A stretch of DNA of 64,000 bases, taken from NCBI RefSeq assembly GCF_009684715.1, contig NZ_CP016604.1, forward strand, positions 387,262 through 451,261. Reading direction: 5' to 3'. The position numbers and the translations under genes are program-made. This DNA comes from Otariodibacter oris (lineage in GTDB: Bacteria > Pseudomonadota > Gammaproteobacteria > Enterobacterales > Pasteurellaceae). This document shows, one piece after another, positions 49,951 to 59,387 of the stretch. Every line of letters begins with the position of its first letter. Positions within the stretch are counted from its first letter, which is position 1. The notes under the pieces are model-generated. The model was not told the DNA's origin. It made no database searches and saw only the letters and a program-made list of their open reading frames with translations.

Positions 49951-50325
49951 TTAATGGTAAGTTTGAATAAACTTTTTATAGGCAAGTAAAAACTGTTCGA
50001 AGTCTTCTAAACCACAAAATGCAATGCTTTCTTCATTGTAAAAATTAAACCCATCCTCGATTTTATCTAATTCGTCAGAGGTGATTTCAAGATTATTCGC
50101 TTTTGCAACGACTTCTTCTGATGTCATGTATAACGAATATTCCGAACCTTCAAAAATTGCTTCATGTAGAGAAGAGGCTTTGCAGAGCTTAATTTCTTCA
50201 AAAACAGCTTCAAGTAAATTTGGGTCATCAACAACCTCAATATTTAACCAACGAGAAAAGGCCTCATGATCCATTGAGCATTTTGCAACAACACCGTGCA
50301 TGCTGTGTGTAAATTGATATTCCAT
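49951..50325 (-). CDS. yacL: YacL family protein (UPF0231)
   Basis: Small acidic protein of 124 residues from the start I choose (MEYQFTHS), preceded by AAGGAATAT. A frame extends to 50355 but adds ten residues with no family match. Conserved features are [21 protein letters not shown] and [18 protein letters not shown]. The function of the UPF0231/YacL family is unknown. It lies between yidE and uvrA, all leftward, about 90 bases downstream of uvrA. Confidence 0.85.
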   Translation of the reverse strand: MEYQFTHSMHGVVAKCSMDHEAFSRWLNIEVVDDPNLLEAVFEEIKLCKASSLHEAIFEGSEYSLYMTSEEVVAKANNLEITSDELDKIEDGFNFYNEESIAFCGLEDFEQFLLAYKKFIQTYH

Positions 50326-50416
50326 CGTTATATTCCTTTTTCGTAAGAAATTCAATAAGAGGTCAGATTGCTCTCATTTTTTGCAAAAAATAGTAAGTAA
50401 TTGACCGCTTACATTG

Positions 50417-53245
50417 TTAGCCTTTTGCTAATATTTGTTTTAAAAATCTTGCTGTATGTGATTTTTTGTCTTGAGCAATTTGTTCTGGTGTACCTGTTGC
50501 AATTATTTGCCCACCACCAGAACCGCCTTCAGGTCCTAAATCGACAATCCAGTCGGCAGTTTTAATCACATCTAAATTATGCTCAATCACAACGATCGTA
50601 TTACCTTGATCACGTAAACGATGCAAAACTTTGAGTAATTGTTTAATGTCCGCAAAATGTAGCCCTGTTGTAGGTTCATCTAAAATATACAAGGTTTTTC
50701 CTGTATCTCGTTTAGACAACTCCGTAGCCAGTTTAACACGTTGCGCTTCACCGCCCGAAAGGGTTGTAGATGATTGTCCAAGTCGAATATAAGACAATCC
50801 AACGTCAATCAATGTTTGCAATTTTCTCGCTAGAGCAGGAATCGCGTCAAAAAATTCTCGAGCTTCTTCTACGGTCATTTCCAACACTTGATGAATCGTT
50901 TTGCCTTTATAGCGAATTTCTAAGGTTTCACGATTATAGCGTTTGCCTTTACAGTGATCACAAGGGACGTAAACATCTGGCAAAAAGTGCATTTCAACCT
51001 TAATTACTCCATCGCCTTGACACGCTTCACAGCGTCCACCTTTCACATTAAAGCTGAATCGTCCCACATTATAGCCCCTTGCTCTTGCTTCTTGTGTTCC
51101 CGCAAATAACTCACGAATCGGAGTAAATAAGCCCGTATAAGTTGCAGGATTTGAACGCGGTGTGCGACCAATCGGGCTTTGGTTTATATCAATAACCTTA
51201 TCAAAATGCGCTAATCCATCAATGCTCTTATAAGGTGCGACATCACTATTTTCTGCACGGTTTAATGCATTTTGTGCAAGCGGGAATAACGTGTCATTGA
51301 TAAGGGTAGATTTACCTGAACCTGATACCCCTGTGATACACGTAAATAATCCAACTGGAATTTCTAAATTCACATTTTTTAAATTGTTACCACTTGCACC
51401 TGTTAGGGTAAGTAATTTCGTTGCATCGTAAGGAACACGTTGTTTTGGAATCTCAATTCTTTCTTGTTGAGAAAGGAATTTCCCTGTAAGTGATTCCTCA
51501 CATTGCATAATTTCTTCTGCCGTACCCTGTGCAATCACTTGTCCACCATGAACACCTGCACCCGGTCCAATATCGACAATATGATCTGCGGCTCGAATCG
51601 CATCTTCATCGTGTTCAACCACAATTACGGTATTACCTAAATTTCTGAGGTGTAACAATGTATTGAGCAGTCGCTCATTATCACGTTGGTGAAGTCCAAT
51701 TGATGGCTCATCCAACACATACATCACACCTACTAATCCTGCACCAATTTGGCTTGCTAGGCGAATACGTTGTGCTTCTCCGCCTGATAAGGTTTCCGCT
51801 GAACGAGAAAGCGAGAGATAATTTAGCCCTACATTCACTAAGAATTGCAGACGTTCTTTAATTTCTTTGAGGATTTTTTCCGCAATTTTTGCTCGTTGTC
51901 CTGTTAAATTTAATTCCTCGAAGAATGTAAGTGCTTCGCCAATACTCTTCTCCGCAATAATCGGTAAATTAGTATTATCAATAAAGACGTAACGTGCCTC
52001 ACGACGTAAGCGAGAGCCTTGGCAATCAGTACAAGGGCGGTTATTAATATATTTGGCTAATTCATCCCTTACCGCATTCGATTCCGTTTCTTTATAACGG
52101 CGAGCCATATTATTTAAAATACCTTCGAAAGGATGCACTCTCTTAACCGTATCGCCCCTATCGTTCGTATATAAAAACTCAATATCTTCATCTGAGCCAT
52201 TTAAAATAATGTGCTGAATCTTTTTCGGCAGTTCACAGAAAGGCGTTTCAATATCAAATTTATAATGTTTAGCGACAGATTTTAATAAACCAAAATAGTA
52301 AAAACTGCGTTTATCCCAGCCTTTAATTGCCCCATTGGCAAGGGAGATTTCTGCATTTTGGATGACTTTACGTTCATCAAAATATTGCTGAACACCCAAA
52401 CCATCACAAGTAGGACAAGCCCCAGCTGGATTATTAAATGAGAATAAACGAGGTTCTAATTCAGTAATGGAATAACCACAATGAGGGCAAGCAAAGCTAG
52501 ATGAAAAGGTTAATTCTTCTGCTGTTGGATCATCCATATCGGCAATAACTGCTGTTGATCCAGAAAGATCTAATGCCGTTTCAAAGGATTCAGCCAAACG
52601 TGTTCCAACATCAGGACGGACTTTAAAACGATCGACCACGACCTCAATCGTATGCTTTTTTTGTAGTTCTAATTTTGGCGGATCGGATAAATCACATATT
52701 TCCCCATCAATTCTTGCGCGAATATAGCCATTAGCGGTCAGATTCTCCAAAAGTTTTACGTGTTCCCCTTTACGATCTTTCACTATTGGTGCGAGTAACA
52801 TTAATCGCTTACCCTCAGGTTCTTCCAATACACGATCCACCATTTGTGAAATGGTTTGAGCTTCCAAGGGGACATCGTGATCAGGGCAACGAGGCTGACC
52901 TACACGAGCAAACAACAATCGCAAATAATCGTGAATTTCTGTCACTGTACCCACTGTTGAACGAGGATTATGAGAGGTCGATTTTTGCTCAATAGAAATT
53001 GCTGGAGATAGCCCCTCGATATGATCCACATCAGGCTTTTCCATTAAGGATAAAAATTGACGAGCATAAGCAGAAAGAGATTCAACATAGCGACGTTGCC
53101 CTTCTGCATAAAGGGTATCAAATGCCAAGGACGATTTACCCGATCCAGAAAGTCCTGTAATCACGATAAATTTATCTCTTGGTAAGGTTAAATTGATATT
53201 TTTAAGATTGTGCGTTCTTGCACCACGAATGTCGATATACTGCAT
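50417..53245 (-). CDS. uvrA: UvrABC excinuclease subunit A
   Basis: Damage-recognition ATPase of nucleotide-excision repair. Two ABC modules are intact: Walker [10 protein letters not shown] (31-39) and GVSGSGKST in the second half, with signatures [12 protein letters not shown] and [12 protein letters not shown]. Zinc-finger cysteines appear in CPHCGYSI...CPTCDG and CEACQGDG...CDHCKG. Length 942 versus 940 in E. coli. Divergent from ssb across a LexA-like box, as in E. coli. Confidence 0.97.
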   Translation of the reverse strand: MQYIDIRGARTHNLKNINLTLPRDKFIVITGLSGSGKSSLAFDTLYAEGQRRYVESLSAYARQFLSLMEKPDVDHIEGLSPAISIEQKSTSHNPRSTVGTVTEIHDYLRLLFARVGQPRCPDHDVPLEAQTISQMVDRVLEEPEGKRLMLLAPIVKDRKGEHVKLLENLTANGYIRARIDGEICDLSDPPKLELQKKHTIEVVVDRFKVRPDVGTRLAESFETALDLSGSTAVIADMDDPTAEELTFSSSFACPHCGYSITELEPRLFSFNNPAGACPTCDGLGVQQYFDERKVIQNAEISLANGAIKGWDKRSFYYFGLLKSVAKHYKFDIETPFCELPKKIQHIILNGSDEDIEFLYTNDRGDTVKRVHPFEGILNNMARRYKETESNAVRDELAKYINNRPCTDCQGSRLRREARYVFIDNTNLPIIAEKSIGEALTFFEELNLTGQRAKIAEKILKEIKERLQFLVNVGLNYLSLSRSAETLSGGEAQRIRLASQIGAGLVGVMYVLDEPSIGLHQRDNERLLNTLLHLRNLGNTVIVVEHDEDAIRAADHIVDIGPGAGVHGGQVIAQGTAEEIMQCEESLTGKFLSQQERIEIPKQRVPYDATKLLTLTGASGNNLKNVNLEIPVGLFTCITGVSGSGKSTLINDTLFPLAQNALNRAENSDVAPYKSIDGLAHFDKVIDINQSPIGRTPRSNPATYTGLFTPIRELFAGTQEARARGYNVGRFSFNVKGGRCEACQGDGVIKVEMHFLPDVYVPCDHCKGKRYNRETLEIRYKGKTIHQVLEMTVEEAREFFDAIPALARKLQTLIDVGLSYIRLGQSSTTLSGGEAQRVKLATELSKRDTGKTLYILDEPTTGLHFADIKQLLKVLHRLRDQGNTIVVIEHNLDVIKTADWIVDLGPEGGSGGGQIIATGTPEQIAQDKKSHTARFLKQILAKG

Positions 53246-53318
53246 AAATCCCTTCTAGGCTAGGAAATATAAAGAGAAATATTTCTGATTTTCGAGCATT
53301 ATCGCATAATTTAGATAA

Positions 53319-53334
53319 CTGTACAAAATATCAG
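53319..53334. promoter_or_regulatory. LexA-like SOS box between uvrA and ssb
   Basis: CTGTACAAAATATCAG matches CTGT-N8-ACAG except for the first base of the right half. Its midpoint lies about 80 bases before uvrA and 100 before ssb, so it can control both, as in E. coli. Confidence 0.65.
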
Positions 53335-53425
53335 TTTTATTAGATGATCTTTTTCAGAATTTCAGGCAAAATAGAGCAAAGTTCTAAGTTTAGAACATGA
53401 TTAATTTTTGAATATGAGGAAAGTT

Positions 53426-53986
53426 ATGGCAAGTGTAAATAAAGTGATTATTGTGGGAAATTTAGGAAATGATCCTGATATGCGTACCATGCCAAATGGA
53501 GATGCCGTTGCAAATATCAGCGTTGCAACAACAGAAAGTTGGACTGATAAAAATACAGGCGAACGCCGTGAAAACACAGAATGGCACCGTATCGTATTCT
53601 TCCGTCGTCAAGCAGAAGTGGTGGGACAATATTTACGTAAAGGTTCACAAGTTTATGTTGAAGGTCGTTTAAGAACACGTAAATGGCAAGATCAAAATGG
53701 TCAAGATCGTTACACAACAGAAATCCAAGGCGACGTATTACAAATGCTTGGTGGCAGAAATGCACAAGCAGGCGGATACAATGATGGTCAAAACCAAGGC
53801 GGATGGAATAATTCAGCCCCAGCACCAAGAGCAAATAATAACAATTATAATCAAGGTGGTTATAACGACAATTATTCACAATCAAATAACTTCGGTGGCG
53901 GTTCAAAAGCCCCTGCACAACAAGCTAAACCAGCTCCACAAGCAGAACCACCAATGGATAATTTTGATGATGATATACCGTTTTAG
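53426..53986 (+). CDS. ssb: Single-stranded DNA-binding protein
   Basis: OB-fold protein coating single-stranded DNA in replication, repair and natural transformation. The start at 53426 ([14 protein letters not shown], 186 residues) follows GAGGAAAG; earlier in-frame TTG and ATG codons are disregarded. The OB fold covers about 1-110, then a Gly/Asn/Gln-rich linker (about 115-175), then the acidic protein-docking tip ending DDDIPF. Length and layout match E. coli SSB (178). Confidence 0.96.
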   Translation: MASVNKVIIVGNLGNDPDMRTMPNGDAVANISVATTESWTDKNTGERRENTEWHRIVFFRRQAEVVGQYLRKGSQVYVEGRLRTRKWQDQNGQDRYTTEIQGDVLQMLGGRNAQAGGYNDGQNQGGWNNSAPAPRANNNNYNQGGYNDNYSQSNNFGGGSKAPAQQAKPAPQAEPPMDNFDDDIPF

Positions 53987-54013
53987 TTCTATATAACTAA
54001 ATAGTATAAAAAT

Positions 54014-54060
54014 AAAGGCATAGTAGACAAAAGTGTGGGAAATTTTTCGTTTTCTATGCC
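54014..54060 (+). terminator. Possible ssb terminator
   Basis: GGCATAG (54017-54023) pairs with CTATGCC (54054-54060), with AAAA/TTTT pairing inside a long loop. The stem sequence is the same as the core of the xthA/tnaB terminator at 41509. A second hairpin follows (TGCTAGT/ACTAGCA, 54068-54099), next to the end of the defence operon. Confidence 0.5.
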
Positions 54061-54098
54061 ATGCTTTTGCTAGTTAAAAATGGTTTTATGTACTAGCA

Positions 54099-55781
54099 TT
54101 ATTCTTCTTTAATTTTTAATATCAGTTCAAATACTTCTTTAAAGGGTTGAAACTCAGAATCTGGAAAGCCTTCACAGTTTTCTGCCAACTGGCTTTTTAC
54201 TTGACTTTTTGTAACAATTGAATCTAATCCTTTGAACTGCAAAACATATTTCGTTAGGCGTTTTTTACTAAAATAATCCTCAATATTAAAAATTTTTCCA
54301 CCTTGATACCTTGGTCGAATTGGATAAACAGCTATCCATATTTCTCCGTGTTTTCTATGGCTACCGTAATTTTCTGCATTATACTTCTTCTTTTCATCCT
54401 CAAAAATCTTATTTATCGCCCCCCATCCAGACTGATCACTATCAAAGAATGCAATTATATGTTGCCCAACTTTTGGCTTAAACTTTTGTGTTAGTAATTT
54501 TACACCTTCTGCTCCCCCACAGGGTAAGTATTCAAATTCAAGATTATTATAACGATTATTTGGGTCGTTTGGGTCTTTTAATACTTTTAAGGCTTTTTTT
54601 AAAAACACTTCGTCAGTCTTTCCTTCTACTAATAAAATATCCTTTTTAGAATTTAGAAATATGTTCTGTTCTTGATAGCTCCAAATTCCTTTTGTTAATT
54701 CGTAAACAATTCTTTGCTTTTCCATGTCTTCAATTTGAACACTATTATTCTCTTTTTTTGAAAGCATTGTGACGTGTTTTAAGTCAAAATGATGTGTCAG
54801 AGTAGGAGAGTGAGTTGTTAATATATTTTCACGATTAGAATATTTTTCTAATAGTTCCTTAATTTTCTCTTTATTTGAAGGATGAATATGACTGTCAGGC
54901 TCATCCAGAAGTATCAAGGAATTTTCATCTCCAATCACTTCTAAGATAAGCATTATGAGTAAAAGTTTTTTTTCTCCTTCACTTAAACTTTCTGCTTTCA
55001 AACCCGTATTATAATCAATATCAATTTTGGTTATAACCTTATAATCTTTTGGCATAAAAGCAGCAGTGAGATACTTAAATAGATCTATTTCATTAATAAA
55101 ACCCAATCTATTTTTAAACTCTTCTAATGTTATAGTTATTGAGGTTTCATTTTTTGGATTTAAATTATCAACCATGTTTTTAACTGGGTTTCTTGACCAA
55201 GTATTTAGCGTAGGAATATCAAAATTAAAAGTTATATTATTTACCTTATCAACTCCTAAAGTTTTCTTACAAAAATCTCTAATATCTTTAAACTCATCAA
55301 AATCATAAAAATGCAACACTAAAAGAGCTATATTCCAATAATATTTATTAATAAATATTAATTTAGAATCAGGAACTGTTTTTCCTTTAATAGCTTTAAT
55401 ATAATCTTGATAAAAGGGGAGGTAGTATTTATCCCATAATCTGCTTTCTTCACCACTATAAGAAGCAATTATTTTATTGGGTAAATATTCGGGGCGTAAC
55501 GATGTAAAATGTCCATTAACTTTAATTTCATAAACACCCGATTCATATTTCACTTCAACATTGTAGGAGTCTTTTATATATGAAAGTTCGTATTCAAAAC
55601 TTGGATTATAAATTTTATTATATAAACCTGCAAAAACACTACTTATTGCTTCTAAAATATTACTTTTTCCACTTCCGTTGTTACCAATTAAAACTGTAAT
55701 TCCTTCTTTATCAGAAAAGTCTATTTCAAAATCTTTTAAATTTTTAAAATGCGTTTTTATTTTTAGTTTATTCAATTTCAT
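54099..55781 (-). CDS. OLD-like AAA/SMC ATPase with C-terminal TOPRIM nuclease domain
   Basis: 560-residue protein of the OLD-like group. Residues 1-370 form an SMC/ABC-type ATPase: Walker A GNNGSGKS (33-40), signature LSEGEK (266-271), Walker B LILLDEPDSHIHP (289-301) and the H-loop TTHSP (322-326). Residues about 380-505 are a TOPRIM domain: VEGKTDEVF with Glu386, GGAEGV (422-427), FFDSDQSG with Asp447 and Asp449, and NIEDYF with Glu501. OLD relatives include phage P2 Old and Gabija GajA, which cut DNA. Its ATG overlaps the hsdS stop by four bases. No uptake cores; AT-rich. I cannot say whether it is an effector, a regulator or part of the restriction complex. Confidence 0.8.
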   Translation of the reverse strand: MKLNKLKIKTHFKNLKDFEIDFSDKEGITVLIGNNGSGKSNILEAISSVFAGLYNKIYNPSFEYELSYIKDSYNVEVKYESGVYEIKVNGHFTSLRPEYLPNKIIASYSGEESRLWDKYYLPFYQDYIKAIKGKTVPDSKLIFINKYYWNIALLVLHFYDFDEFKDIRDFCKKTLGVDKVNNITFNFDIPTLNTWSRNPVKNMVDNLNPKNETSITITLEEFKNRLGFINEIDLFKYLTAAFMPKDYKVITKIDIDYNTGLKAESLSEGEKKLLLIMLILEVIGDENSLILLDEPDSHIHPSNKEKIKELLEKYSNRENILTTHSPTLTHHFDLKHVTMLSKKENNSVQIEDMEKQRIVYELTKGIWSYQEQNIFLNSKKDILLVEGKTDEVFLKKALKVLKDPNDPNNRYNNLEFEYLPCGGAEGVKLLTQKFKPKVGQHIIAFFDSDQSGWGAINKIFEDEKKKYNAENYGSHRKHGEIWIAVYPIRPRYQGGKIFNIEDYFSKKRLTKYVLQFKGLDSIVTKSQVKSQLAENCEGFPDSEFQPFKEVFELILKIKEE

Positions 55782-57115
55782 GATTTAAATAATCTATTTT
55801 CAATTTCATTGATACTAGTATTAATATTTTTTTCTATATTTGATTTTAATCTAACTATTTCATTGTTTATTTTTAATATGCGGTCCACAATAGTCGATTG
55901 AATTTCGATTGGAGGAATAACAATAGGTGAGGATAAATATTCTTGACCATTAATATTTGGTTGTCCAGATATTCTTTGATTGGAGGTAATCCAGTTTTTG
56001 TAAAGTCTACTTTTAGTAAAGTATAACAGATATTCTGGTATTATTTTTTTAGTATTCAAAATATACTTTACTAAATAGCCTGCAAAAATTGCTTTACCAA
56101 TTTTATTCTTATAGAGAAATGTTTTTCCGACAGTATTACCTGAGCGAGCAATTAAAAAATCATTTTCTTTTAAAAGGTATTTTCTTTCTACTTTCTCAGC
56201 AGACACTATATTATCATTTAAAGTACCATCTTCATTTATATCAGTAATTCTAATATATCTTATTCCTGTTTTTTTATCTTGAGATTTAACGTTAGCTCCG
56301 TACATGGGATTACCAATTACTACTTCCTGGAGGGTTCCATTTTTATATTTTTCACTTCTACCATTTTTTCCATTTATCCATACATCCCATCTACTAACCT
56401 CAGAAAAATGACTAAAATACATTCCAAGTTTTTTAGCTTTTATTTCAGGAAACTTTAAGCATAACTCATTTTCTATTATCTGCTCAATTTTTAGTTGATT
56501 TTCTTTGATTTTACTATTGAAATAAGCTATTTCCTTTTGTTTTTGGTAATAGATTTCTAATAAATTCTTTTGAATCTCTATTGGAGGCAATGGGATATCT
56601 AAAGATTTTAAAATATCAATAGTCAAATTTTGTCTTACAGAACCTGTTGTACTCGCATTAATGATTCTATTAAATATTTCCATTTTAAAAAGTTTAAAAA
56701 GAAAATCAGGCAGTAGTGTTTCTCTACAGCTAAAAACTACATAAGCAGGACTAATGAATTCGTTTTCATGTTCTTCAGTTCTTAAACCAATGCTACCTAC
56801 ATTTACTCGATATGGATTGTAAGCTAACCATCCTTTTTCCATCTTCTTATATGCTTGATTGATATTTGAACCCTTCTCCTTATAAGCATCAAAAATTCCC
56901 GTTTTGTTATTTACACCTAAAATCCCAAATTCGTCATCAGGAAAATCAAATAATTTTATCTTATGACTTTCTTCCTGAATATGTAATCCTAATTTTACAA
57001 TTGGATATTGTGATTTTATTGTGTTAAAAGAATAGCGCTTGACATCCCATAGTATTAAATTACTAAATGAGACCGTTTTAAAGTATTTATTTGTATTATT
57101 CTTCAATGTTTTCAT
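55778..57115 (-). CDS. hsdS: Type I-like specificity subunit HsdS
   Basis: DNA-recognition subunit with two target-recognition domains. I start at 57115 (445 residues), where ATG overlaps the last codons of the methylase gene; the frame opens earlier, at 57253, but that would overlap it by 158 bases. The two halves repeat: ILWDVKRY (near 24-31) and SRWDVWIN (near 250) open each recognition domain, and IPLPPIEIQ and IVIPPIEIQ precede the two helical spacers. The recognised DNA site should therefore be bipartite. The pattern of WDV starts resembles BcgI-type and type I S subunits. Confidence 0.85.
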   Translation of the reverse strand: MKTLKNNTNKYFKTVSFSNLILWDVKRYSFNTIKSQYPIVKLGLHIQEESHKIKLFDFPDDEFGILGVNNKTGIFDAYKEKGSNINQAYKKMEKGWLAYNPYRVNVGSIGLRTEEHENEFISPAYVVFSCRETLLPDFLFKLFKMEIFNRIINASTTGSVRQNLTIDILKSLDIPLPPIEIQKNLLEIYYQKQKEIAYFNSKIKENQLKIEQIIENELCLKFPEIKAKKLGMYFSHFSEVSRWDVWINGKNGRSEKYKNGTLQEVVIGNPMYGANVKSQDKKTGIRYIRITDINEDGTLNDNIVSAEKVERKYLLKENDFLIARSGNTVGKTFLYKNKIGKAIFAGYLVKYILNTKKIIPEYLLYFTKSRLYKNWITSNQRISGQPNINGQEYLSSPIVIPPIEIQSTIVDRILKINNEIVRLKSNIEKNINTSINEIENRLFKS

Positions 57116-59387
57116 ATATTGTATAAAATATTTCTGGTTCTCCAAATGCAACAATACGCTGAAACTTACCATCATATTCATCATATTGTACAGTTGTATA
57201 GTGATCATTCCAAAGTCGTTTTTCAATTCTGTATTTAGTAAACTCTTTGGCAATTGGTTCTAATTCATTTTCAATTTTTGTGCCTGTTGTACTGATTCCT
57301 GCTTTTTCTACTTCTACAATTGGAATTTCATAATCAAATTTGGTTTTTACTTCCATTTTTATTTCATCTTCCATTTGTTGTTGAACTTGCTTTAGTTTTT
57401 CTTTCAGTTCCTTTTTCTCTTCTTTGTCAATTCCGCGAGTTTTTATTTTGTCTTGAAGTACAGTAATTTCTTTTTCACGTTTATTTTCAGCATTTTTCTT
57501 TGCTGTTTTTAAAATTGTAGTATATTCGTTTGCTTCTTCTTTAGTAAATTTTTTGAAAAACAGTAAACTTGGTTTTACTGTAGCTCCAGAAGCAATAAAT
57601 ACATCTTGTGGAATTGATGTAATATTTACAATTTTGGCATTTCCTTCTACATAATCACGAACTTTTTGAAGTTTAGTATTATTTAAAACACCTTCGGGTA
57701 AAACTATTCCCATTCTTCCACCAGGTTTCAATAAATCAAGGCAGCGTTCAATGAAGAGAACCTCTGTAAGACTGCTCATTTTACCGGTATCAAACAAGCT
57801 TAAAACAGACTTTCCAATATTATCATTGATTTGTTTTAGTGCTCTAGTATATCTATCCCCATAGCGTTTTTTGTACTTTTCAATTCTTATTTTATCGGTA
57901 TATTTATCTTGTTCAGTTACTTTTAGAGATTTTTCAACTCTTGCTCCAAATGGCGGGTTTGTAAGTATAAGGTCAAAACGCTCTTCAAAAATCCCATTAA
58001 CATTTAATAATCCATCGTGATGATGAACTCCTCCGTGCCCATCTCCGTGCATTATCATATTCATTTTTGCAGTGCGAGCCATTCTTGGGTTTGCATCTGT
58101 TCCAAAAATGCAATCGTAGGAAAGTTGTCTTAATCTACTTTCAGGATTTCGAATATCTAATTCAGTGTTGAGTAAAGAAAATAGGTCATTAACTTTTTGG
58201 TCTATTTTTTCTTGCTCTTTTTTAGAAGCTTTATAATAGTCGTCAGTGTAATGTTTTAATTTAATTTCCTCTTTGGCTTTTTTTATTTCATTTTCGATTT
58301 TACTTCTTACATATTCAAAAGCTTTAATTAAAAAACCACCACTTCCACAACAAGGATCGCAAATGGTTTCCCCTTCTTGTGGATCAAGAACTTCAACCAT
58401 ATAATCAACAACTGTTCTTGGTGTAAAGAATTGACCTAACTCACCTCTAAATGTTTTACCAAGGAACTTCTCAAAGGCAATTCCTTTAACATCATCAGAT
58501 GTTGTTGAAAGATTGTAAATTTCTAAAGCTTTTACAATTGCCTCAAAACTAGCCTGCTTGATTCTAATCTTTTCATTTGGGTCAAAAAGGTCATCATCTT
58601 TAAACTCATCTTTTGTTAGCTCAAACCAATAATCCATATAAGGAATGTCATCTTTTGGACCATTTCTTTTTACGTTGATTGGTCTTATATTTTTTTCGTA
58701 ATGAGCTTCTTGTTTCTTGAATTGTTTTAAAGAGAAAATATTATCTTCGTCAGGATTTCGTTCATAACGAATTTTCATAAATAAAATCTTACTTGTTTCA
58801 TCAAAAGCAGCTTCTGGTGAAAGTTTATCATTATTTCTGATAATATTATGGCATCTCAAAAGTAGGTTACTAAATTCATCTCTTGTAAAAGCTTTTGTTT
58901 GAGTCAATAAGTTTTTTACTTTTTTGTCGCTTTGTAAATCCTCTGAAGTTGGAATGTCTAAAATTTCATCTTCTAAATCTTTTGGATAACCTTCAAGATT
59001 TACTTTGAAAACTTTTGTATGCTTTAGATTAGTAGTGACAAAAAAAGGTGCTTTTACATAGCGAGCATAATGCGACCCTTGAAAATAATCTCCCTCAACA
59101 ATATCAATGTTGTCCGCTTTACATTCTACAACGATTGAAGGAGCCTTTTTCTCAACTTCATCTTTATTTTTCCAAATGACAATATCGGCACTAGCTCTAC
59201 CAGTACCTCTTTTATTGCCTTCGGCAACAGTCACTTCTTGTTGCATTTGGTCAAGAGAGTACCCATAATGATTTACAAGTCTACAGATATACTCTTGTCT
59301 TACTTTTTCCTCTGGCGTCAAAACAAGCCATTTATCTTTAAGAGGTGAAAATATTTTTTTGTTTTCTATTTTAAGTTCTAATTTCAT
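57096..59387 (-). CDS. Fused restriction-modification protein: HsdR-like nuclease domain plus N6-adenine methylase
   Basis: 763-residue fusion. Residues about 20-130 form an HsdR_N-type PD-(D/E)XK nuclease: Asp68 (ADIVIW), Glu88-Cys-Lys90 (VVECK) and Gln103. Residues about 170-630 are an HsdM-type methylase: GELGQFFTPRTVVDYM (near 315-330), SAM motif DPCCGSGG (344-351) and catalytic NPPF (477-480). A Lys/Glu-rich coiled coil covers about 640-695. There is no DEAD-box helicase or translocase, so this is a compact RM subunit like BcgI subunit A rather than a classical type I set. hsdS overlaps its 3' end by 20 bases. Confidence 0.85.
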   Translation of the reverse strand: MKLELKIENKKIFSPLKDKWLVLTPEEKVRQEYICRLVNHYGYSLDQMQQEVTVAEGNKRGTGRASADIVIWKNKDEVEKKAPSIVVECKADNIDIVEGDYFQGSHYARYVKAPFFVTTNLKHTKVFKVNLEGYPKDLEDEILDIPTSEDLQSDKKVKNLLTQTKAFTRDEFSNLLLRCHNIIRNNDKLSPEAAFDETSKILFMKIRYERNPDEDNIFSLKQFKKQEAHYEKNIRPINVKRNGPKDDIPYMDYWFELTKDEFKDDDLFDPNEKIRIKQASFEAIVKALEIYNLSTTSDDVKGIAFEKFLGKTFRGELGQFFTPRTVVDYMVEVLDPQEGETICDPCCGSGGFLIKAFEYVRSKIENEIKKAKEEIKLKHYTDDYYKASKKEQEKIDQKVNDLFSLLNTELDIRNPESRLRQLSYDCIFGTDANPRMARTAKMNMIMHGDGHGGVHHHDGLLNVNGIFEERFDLILTNPPFGARVEKSLKVTEQDKYTDKIRIEKYKKRYGDRYTRALKQINDNIGKSVLSLFDTGKMSSLTEVLFIERCLDLLKPGGRMGIVLPEGVLNNTKLQKVRDYVEGNAKIVNITSIPQDVFIASGATVKPSLLFFKKFTKEEANEYTTILKTAKKNAENKREKEITVLQDKIKTRGIDKEEKKELKEKLKQVQQQMEDEIKMEVKTKFDYEIPIVEVEKAGISTTGTKIENELEPIAKEFTKYRIEKRLWNDHYTTVQYDEYDGKFQRIVAFGEPEIFYTIYENIEE

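Noticed and set aside
54068-54105. Attachment-site repeat at the left border of the defence island
   Set aside because: The TGCTAGT/ACTAGCA hairpin has no matching copy that I can find in the right flank, and there is no integrase or tRNA gene.
57116-57253. N-terminal extension of HsdS (frame open to 57253)
   Set aside because: It would overlap the methylase gene by 158 bases and has no HsdS-like sequence; the start at 57115 gives the usual short coupling overlap.
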